Below, piece by piece: positions 6,802 to 10,384 of a stretch of 10,384 nucleotides of DNA (positions are counted from its first letter, which is position 1; every line of letters begins with the position of its first letter). The stretch spans positions 1 to 10,384 of the forward strand of contig USDI01000066.1 of the NCBI GenBank assembly GCA_900553305.1, given 5' to 3'. Position numbers and translations under genes: made by a program. Under the pieces are notes generated by a model. The model was given only the letters and a program-made list of their open reading frames with translations, ran no database searches and was not told where the DNA came from. The DNA comes from an uncultured Lachnospiraceae bacterium. Lineage in GTDB: Bacteria; Bacillota; Clostridia; Lachnospirales; Lachnospiraceae.

Positions 6802-8248
6802 CTACGCTGTAGTTTGGTGCTTCCTTCGTAATATGAATATCATGAGGATGGCTTTCCTTTAAGGATGCCGCAGAAATCTTCACGAATCTGCCGTTCTCCT
6901 TAAGTTCCTCAATGGTTCTGGTTCCACAATATCCCATACCGGAACGAAGTCCACCCATAAGCTGGAACACCGTATCCTCCACAGTTCCCTTATACGCGAC
7001 ACGGCCCTCTACGCCTTCCGGTACAAGCTTCTTGGCGTTTTCCTGGAAATAACGGTCCTTGCTGCCATTTTCCATAGCGGCAATGGATCCCATACCACGA
7101 TATACCTTGTATTTACGTCCCTGATATAATTCAAAGGTTCCGGGACTTTCATCGCATCCTGCAAAAATACTTCCCATCATACATACATTTCCACCTGCGG
7201 CAATCGCCTTGGTCATATCTCCGGAATACTTAATACCACCATCTGCAATGATCGGAATACCGTATTCCCTGGCAACCGCATAAGCATCCATAATTGCAGA
7301 AATCTGCGGTACACCGATACCTGCGACAATACGTGTGGTACAGATGGAACCGGGACCGATACCAACCTTGACGGCATCAGCGCCTGCTTCAATTAATGCT
7401 CTGGTTCCTTCTCCGGTTGCCACATTACCTGCGATAACCTGCACATCGGGATATGCTTCCTTAATCATGCGCACACAACGCAATACATTCTCGGAATGTC
7501 CATGTGCACAGTCTAAAACAACCACATCAACCTTAGCCTTTACAAGCTCACTGACACGGTCCAAGACATTCGCCGTAATGCCGACGGCTGCTCCACAAAG
7601 CAGACGTCCCTGATCGTCCTTTGCGGACAACGGATACTTGATCGTCTTCTCAATATCCTTAATGGTAATAAGTCCCTTTAAATTAAAATCTGCGTCTACG
7701 ATCGGAAGCTTTTCCTTACGCGCTTTGGCAAGAATCTTCTTAGCGTCTTCCAGGGTAATTCCTTCCGGTGCGGTAATCAGTCCTTCGGATGTCATGGATT
7801 CCTTGATCTTCTTTGTAAAGTCTGTTTCAAACTTCAGATCACGGTTCGTAATGATACCAACCAGTTTACGCCCCTCTGTAATCGGCACACCGGATATACG
7901 GAACTTCGCCATTAAGGCATCCGCATCTGCCAGTGTATGTTCCGGGGACAGGGAAAACGGATCTGTGATGACTCCATTCTCAGATCTCTTCACCTTATCT
8001 ACTTCCTCTGCCTGTGCCTCAATCGACATATTCTTGTGGATAATACCGATTCCACCCTGTCTTGCCATGGCAATCGCCATACGATGTTCTGTTACGGTAT
8101 CCATGCCGGCACTCATCATCGGAATGTTGAGTTTGATCTTCTTTGTCAGCCATGTTGTTAAATCAACCTCATTTGGAACCACCTGGGAATAGGCGGGAAC
8201 CAAAAGCACATCATCAAAGGTAATGCCTTCGCCAATAATCTGACCCAT
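6794..8248 (-). CDS. guaB: Inosine-5'-monophosphate dehydrogenase
   Basis: A 484-residue enzyme that oxidises IMP to XMP with NAD+, the committed step toward GMP and GTP. It carries the N-terminal GITFDDVLLVPAYS block (8-21) and MMSAGMDTVTE (44-54). Two CBS domains are inserted at about 95-205. The catalytic loop GIGPGSICTTR holds the nucleophile Cys303. IADGGIKYSGD (334-344) binds the phosphate, YRGMGSIAAM (383-392) follows, and the flap contains the GRVAYKG motif (415-421). Length and motifs are those of an intact bacterial IMPDH. The start is fixed by AGGAGG at 8256-8261, seven bases upstream of the ATG. It is the second gene of the operon, 55 bases after a small membrane protein gene. I see no purine riboswitch in the short upstream gap. 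Its stop codon lies inside the start region of the next gene. Confidence 0.98.
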   Translation of the reverse strand: MGQIIGEGITFDDVLLVPAYSQVVPNEVDLTTWLTKKIKLNIPMMSAGMDTVTEHRMAIAMARQGGIGIIHKNMSIEAQAEEVDKVKRSENGVITDPFSLSPEHTLADADALMAKFRISGVPITEGRKLVGIITNRDLKFETDFTKKIKESMTSEGLITAPEGITLEDAKKILAKARKEKLPIVDADFNLKGLITIKDIEKTIKYPLSAKDDQGRLLCGAAVGITANVLDRVSELVKAKVDVVVLDCAHGHSENVLRCVRMIKEAYPDVQVIAGNVATGEGTRALIEAGADAVKVGIGPGSICTTRIVAGIGVPQISAIMDAYAVAREYGIPIIADGGIKYSGDMTKAIAAGGNVCMMGSIFAGCDESPGTFELYQGRKYKVYRGMGSIAAMENGSKDRYFQENAKKLVPEGVEGRVAYKGTVEDTVFQLMGGLRSGMGYCGTRTIEELKENGRFVKISAASLKESHPHDIHITKEAPNYSVDE

Positions 8249-8255
8249 TTTCTCT

Positions 8256-8261
8256 CCTCCT
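8256..8261 (-). promoter_or_regulatory. Ribosome binding site of guaB
   Basis: A perfect AGGAGG on the minus strand lies seven bases upstream of the guaB ATG at 8248, supporting both the start and strong independent initiation inside the operon. Confidence 0.85.
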
Positions 8262-8303
8262 AGTTTGTAATTTCTGTTTCTAATACATTATCTGCGTTTA
8301 TAT

Positions 8304-8804
8304 TTAATCCATAAACACCTTACGGGGTGCTATGAATTGAATCGCCTTCACCATTTCCTGATTCGGCTCGAAAATCACCTTCTGCTTTCCGTCATAATAG
8401 AAGACATAACGGTGATCCGGCTGCTGCTCCTCGCCGCTGCTGTAATCCACAGCCTTGTCCTGACGGTTCTTATAGTTATCCAGATGATAAGATTTGATCG
8501 GTGCCATTACTTCCATTTTGCCCATATCAAAGGTTGCTACCTTTTTACGTCTGCTCTTGGCAAGCACCTTATCCACCGTCAGTTCTTTATCTACATAGAG
8601 ATATTCATATTCCACATCGGAATTCATGGAAGCAAAATAAGCCCCCACGCCAATCACAATTGCTACAATAAAAAGTACCATATTAAAAGCAACCATGGCA
8701 AGCAGACCGATCATTACCGTAAGAATAATCAATAGCATTTTTAAAAATTTCATTGCAACAGATGTCTTTCTTTTAACCATCCATTCTACATAGGTATCGT
8801 TCAT
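8304..8804 (-). CDS. Small two-pass membrane protein of unknown function, first gene of the guaB operon
   Basis: A 166-residue protein starting MNDTYVEWMVKRK. Two adjacent hydrophobic helices (about 20-40 and 42-60) make a membrane hairpin. The following soluble part (about 62-166) has alternating strand-like segments (VEYEYLYVDKELTVDKV, RRKKVATFDMGKMEVMAP) reminiscent of small beta-rich PH-like membrane-associated domains. It resembles an uncharacterised clostridial family (possibly the one called DUF6106; I am not certain). I place the start at 8804 and not at the in-frame ATG at 8831 because GGAGG (8812-8816) sits seven bases upstream of the former, while nothing like a ribosome binding site precedes the latter. 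It lies about 90 bases downstream of the predicted operon promoter and 55 bases upstream of guaB. No catalytic motif is visible. Confidence 0.85.
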   Translation of the reverse strand: MNDTYVEWMVKRKTSVAMKFLKMLLIILTVMIGLLAMVAFNMVLFIVAIVIGVGAYFASMNSDVEYEYLYVDKELTVDKVLAKSRRKKVATFDMGKMEVMAPIKSYHLDNYKNRQDKAVDYSSGEEQQPDHRYVFYYDGKQKVIFEPNQEMVKAIQFIAPRKVFMD

Positions 8805-8811
8805 TTCCACG

Positions 8812-8816
8812 CCTCC
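8812..8816 (-). promoter_or_regulatory. Ribosome binding site that decides the start at 8804
   Basis: GGAGG on the minus strand, seven bases from the ATG at 8804. It lies inside the nine-codon extension that would result from using the ATG at 8831, which argues against the longer form. Confidence 0.8.
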
Positions 8817-8902
8817 GGATTTTTCAAACATTGCACCATTTCAGAAACAGATCTTCTGCATTTCTTTCTGCCTTCCGACACATTCCTGAATAGTTACTCT
8901 AA

Positions 8903-8931
8903 ATAATAGTATATTTTCGTGAAACTTGCAA
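8903..8931 (-). promoter_or_regulatory. Predicted sigma-A promoter of the five-gene guaB operon
   Basis: On the minus strand, -35 TTGCAA (8926-8931), a 17-base spacer and -10 TATTAT (8903-8908) put the transcript start near 8896. The leader to the first ATG is about 90 bases. It shows no riboswitch, T-box or attenuator that I can recognise. Confidence 0.65.
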
Positions 8932-8997
8932 GAGATCATTTTCGCTTTGACAGGTTCAGCTACATCATTTTGTTCTAATAGTTCAGCCATGCCATTC

Positions 8998-9026
8998 ATA
9001 AGTTGCCGGAAAAGCCGGCAACTTAT
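8998..9026. repeat. Perfect 12-bp inverted repeat in the divergent intergenic region
   Basis: ATAAGTTGCCGG (8998-9009) pairs exactly with CCGGCAACTTAT (9015-9026) around a 5-base loop AAAAG. The plus-strand tail (TTATTTC) is only modestly T-rich and the minus-strand tail is not, so a terminator role is uncertain. It lies between the minus-strand operon promoter (8903-8931) and the plus-strand promoter (9091-9120). Apart from this hairpin and the two promoters, I see nothing recognisable in the 346 bases from 8805 to 9150. Confidence 0.75.
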
Positions 9027-9090
9027 TTCATGTCGGGCATCCGCCCTATAGAAACGATAATTGTTTACACAAATTTAATAATTGGGAACA

Positions 9091-9120
9091 TTGACTTCTG
9101 TCTGCAATCTGGATTAAGAT
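9091..9120 (+). promoter_or_regulatory. Candidate sigma-A promoter of the gene at 9151
   Basis: TTGACT (9091-9096), an 18-base spacer and TAAGAT (9115-9120). The -35 is close to consensus, but the -10 matches at only four of six positions, so this is moderate evidence. The leader would be about 25 bases. Confidence 0.4.
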
Positions 9121-9133
9121 GATACAAGATGAA

Positions 9134-9139
9134 AAGGAG
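9134..9139 (+). promoter_or_regulatory. Ribosome binding site deciding the start at 9151
   Basis: AAGGAG at 9134-9139 is followed by the ATG at 9151 after 11 bases, slightly long but usable. An in-frame GTG at 9139 overlaps this site and cannot be served by it, so the four-codon longer version is unlikely. Confidence 0.7.
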
Positions 9140-9150
9140 TGAACAAGTTT

Positions 9151-10008
9151 ATGTCTAATGCTCATAATAAAGACGGAAAATACCGCGGAATCATTGATGA
9201 GATCCGCGAACAGCAACGCAAAATGAAGGATATGACCTGGAAAGAACGCTTCGCGTATTACTGGGAATATTATAAGGTACACACCATTGTAACAATCGTG
9301 GCCGTCATTGCCATTGTCTGCACAGCCCGTACTCTTATAAATACCAAGGACTATGCTTTCTATGGCCTGATGTTAAATGCCTATTCCCTGTCTTCGGATG
9401 TCATGTCCGATACTTTCAGTGAATATGCCGGAATTGACACCAATACCTATGACTGTTTCATGGATACCACTTCCACACTGACCTACGAAAATCCTACGGA
9501 ATTCGATATGGCAACCATGCAGCGGATTGTTGCTGTCGTACAGACGAAAGAGCTCGATGCCGTGATCTTCGATTCCCAGTGCTTTGACCAGTATGCCGTC
9601 AATCAGATCTTCTATGATCTGCGTGAGGTCCTGACTCCGGAACAGATTCAGAAGTACGAACCCTACTTTTATTATGTAGATATGGATATTGTCCGTGCCC
9701 AGGAAGACGAGGATGTCATCGTCGATACCGATGCCATTGCTGCCAAAGGAAACCTGACCCTCGAAGAAATCCATGAGCTTGCAGCTACCCGTATGGATCC
9801 TTCCACCATGGGCGATCCGGTTCCTGTCGGAATTGTCATGACCGATTCGCCTTTCGCTACAGAGTCACATTCCTATGATGATCTGGTGCCGGTATTCGGA
9901 ATCTCCGTAACCACCCAGCGTCTCGATACAGCCCTGCAGTTCCTTGATTACCTGTGGGACGATACGATTGATTTTAGTCTTGCCCACGATGAGGCTACTG
10001 CATATTAG
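9151..10008 (+). CDS. Membrane-anchored protein with large extracytoplasmic domain (hypothetical)
   Basis: A 285-residue protein. A charged cytoplasmic N-terminus (1-40, ending in WKERFAYYWEYYK) is followed by one transmembrane helix at about 43-60 (rich in Ile/Val/Ala). A domain of about 225 residues then probably faces outward. There is no lipobox, so the helix is likely an uncleaved anchor. The outer domain is acidic and contains segments such as LDAVIFDSQCFD, YDLREVLTPEQ and a C-terminal ALQFLDYLWDD. These recall the fold pattern of extracellular solute-binding proteins, but no family match is certain and no transporter genes are adjacent. An aromatic YYWEYYK stretch before a single helix is a pattern I have seen in other clostridial hypothetical proteins. 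The gene is monocistronic, with a strong terminator immediately after the stop. Function unknown. Confidence 0.85.
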   Translation: MSNAHNKDGKYRGIIDEIREQQRKMKDMTWKERFAYYWEYYKVHTIVTIVAVIAIVCTARTLINTKDYAFYGLMLNAYSLSSDVMSDTFSEYAGIDTNTYDCFMDTTSTLTYENPTEFDMATMQRIVAVVQTKELDAVIFDSQCFDQYAVNQIFYDLREVLTPEQIQKYEPYFYYVDMDIVRAQEDEDVIVDTDAIAAKGNLTLEEIHELAATRMDPSTMGDPVPVGIVMTDSPFATESHSYDDLVPVFGISVTTQRLDTALQFLDYLWDDTIDFSLAHDEATAY

Positions 10009-10017
10009 TCAGAACTT

Positions 10018-10062
10018 AAAAAAGTTACCTGCCGGAACCCTTCCGCACAGGTAACTTTTTTT
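10018..10062. terminator. Strong intrinsic terminator, probably bidirectional
   Basis: A 14-bp outer stem (10018-10031 with 10048-10061) has A-rich and T-rich ends. A second short stem, CGGAA/TTCCG (10033-10037 with 10041-10045), sits inside the loop. A run of seven T residues (10056-10062) closes the plus-strand side and six A residues (10018-10023) provide a T run on the minus strand. It can therefore end both the gene at 9151 and the convergent gene entering from the right. Confidence 0.9.
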
Positions 10063-10070
10063 AATTCTTG

Positions 10071-10115
10071 TACCCAATATGGGTATATTAAATACCATAC
10101 TACCCAGATCGGGTA
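10071..10115. repeat. Array of TACCC/GGGTA half-sites (two palindromes 30 bases apart)
   Basis: Two copies of TACCC-N5-GGGTATATT begin at 10071 and 10101. Between them GGTAT-ATTAA-ATACC (10082-10096) forms an overlapping third palindrome that shares the right arm of copy one. Half-sites thus fall at about 10071, 10081, 10092, 10101 and 10111, roughly one DNA turn apart, as expected of a protein-binding array. The location is between two convergent genes, beyond the terminator, which is unusual for an operator. Function unknown. Confidence 0.65.
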
Positions 10116-10128
10116 TATTGATCAATGA

Positions 10129-10384
10129 TTAATTATCACAAATCTTCTGGTACAAATCCAGCACATAGGTTGCCCGAACCACGATCTTATTTCCATGTCT
10201 CATAATGGCATCCTGTATTCCTGAAAAGAATGCATCCCGGCTCGAATCTTTTATTGTAATCAGATCCGCATTGGTTTTGATATACTCTACGAAACCCTGC
10301 GCAGTATAGCTTCTTTCCCCATAAAATTTATATTCTCCCAAATAGGTAAATCCATAGGATTCCCCATTTTTATAATTGAATTTA
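10129..10384 (-). CDS. C-terminal fragment of an unidentified protein (5' end beyond the window)
   Basis: The minus-strand frame ending in TAA at 10129-10131 stays open to the right edge, giving the last 84 residues of a longer protein. A TTG codon at 10341 could be mistaken for a start, but the frame continues upstream without a stop (FNYKNGESYGFTYLGEYKFY) and there is no supporting ribosome binding site, so I treat it as an internal leucine. The visible part is soluble and mixed alpha/beta in character, with aromatic-rich strands followed by helices and ending VLDLYQKICDN. I recognise no motif or family. It is convergent with the gene at 9151 and separated from it by the terminator and the palindrome array. 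Confidence 0.65.
   Translation of the reverse strand, partial: KFNYKNGESYGFTYLGEYKFYGERSYTAQGFVEYIKTNADLITIKDSSRDAFFSGIQDAIMRHGNKIVVRATYVLDLYQKICDN

Larger units (their letters stand above)
1470..8804 (-). other. Predicted five-gene operon (small membrane protein - guaB - GGDEF/EAL - glnS - DUF2225)
   Basis: All five genes run on the minus strand. The gaps are 55 bases, an 8-base overlap, 38 bases and 26 bases, with no terminator hairpin in any of them. A promoter precedes the first gene and the 1391-1420 hairpin follows the last. The set combines guanine nucleotide synthesis, cyclic-di-GMP turnover and tRNA-Gln charging. Weak internal promoters cannot be excluded, and co-transcription is inferred from spacing. 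Confidence 0.7.

Noticed and set aside
7638..8192. Open frame of 184 codons on the plus strand, antisense to guaB
   Set aside because: It lies wholly within the well-supported guaB gene, has no ribosome binding site or recognisable domain, and is explained by codon bias on the opposite strand.
8249..8303. Purine riboswitch or separate promoter before guaB
   Set aside because: The 55-base gap is too short for a purine aptamer plus expression platform, and the best promoter-like pair (TTTATG / GATAAT) has a poor -35.
8805..8831. Longer N-terminus (nine extra codons) for the small membrane protein
   Set aside because: The GGAGG site at 8812-8816 lies inside this extension and is ideally spaced for the ATG at 8804.
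8947..8981. Plus-strand promoter beginning with a perfect TTGACA at 8947-8952 that would drive a short RNA ending at the 8998-9026 hairpin
   Set aside because: No acceptable -10 hexamer is found at 16-19 bases (TTGTTC or TGTTCT only), so the RNA is not supported.
9139..9150. GTG start four codons upstream of 9151
   Set aside because: The GTG overlaps the AAGGAG ribosome binding site, which serves the ATG at 9151.
10071..10115. CRISPR-like repeat-spacer array
   Set aside because: The repeated units are short palindromes with 15-base gaps, only two full copies, and no cas genes are nearby.
10129..10341. Stand-alone 70-residue gene starting at TTG
   Set aside because: The frame remains open upstream to the window edge and no ribosome binding site supports the TTG, so it is more likely the end of a longer gene.

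Overview
The window looks like a piece of chromosome from a Gram-positive anaerobe of the Clostridia, most likely a Lachnospiraceae member. The evidence is strong AGGAGG-type ribosome binding sites, sigma-A-like promoters, intrinsic hairpin terminators, moderate base composition, and a gene set (clostridial-type GlnRS, a DUF2225 protein, a YtxH-like membrane protein) that I recognise from that group. This placement rests on protein resemblance and was not checked by a search. I see no mobile element, CRISPR array, rRNA or tRNA.

Layout. At the left edge is a TetR-family regulator on the minus strand, truncated only at its extreme C-terminus (1-594). It is divergent from a small acidic single-pass membrane protein on the plus strand (854-1342), and the 259-base gap between them holds both promoter regions. 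A strong hairpin (1391-1420) separates that gene from the convergent end of a long minus-strand gene cluster.

The core of the window (8804 down to 1470) reads as one five-gene operon on the minus strand. Its order is a small two-pass membrane protein, guaB (IMP dehydrogenase), a 913-residue multidomain GAF-PAS-GGDEF-EAL protein, glnS (glutaminyl-tRNA synthetase), and a DUF2225 protein. Gaps are 55, -8, 38 and 26 bases, with a good promoter upstream at 8903-8931. The 8-base overlap couples the enzyme that commits IMP to guanine nucleotides directly to an enzyme that should make cyclic di-GMP from GTP and/or degrade it.

To the right of the operon promoter lies a 346-base divergent intergenic region with a perfect 12-bp inverted repeat. 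Next comes a plus-strand gene for a membrane-anchored protein with a large extracytoplasmic domain (9151-10008), closed by a very strong terminator hairpin. Between this terminator and the C-terminal end of an unidentified minus-strand gene entering from the right edge (10129-10384) sits an unexplained array of TACCC/GGGTA half-sites spaced about one helical turn apart. Most of the window is conserved housekeeping. The points worth a second look are the guaB/c-di-GMP coupling, the expanded helix-turn-helix of the TetR protein, and the palindrome array near the right edge.
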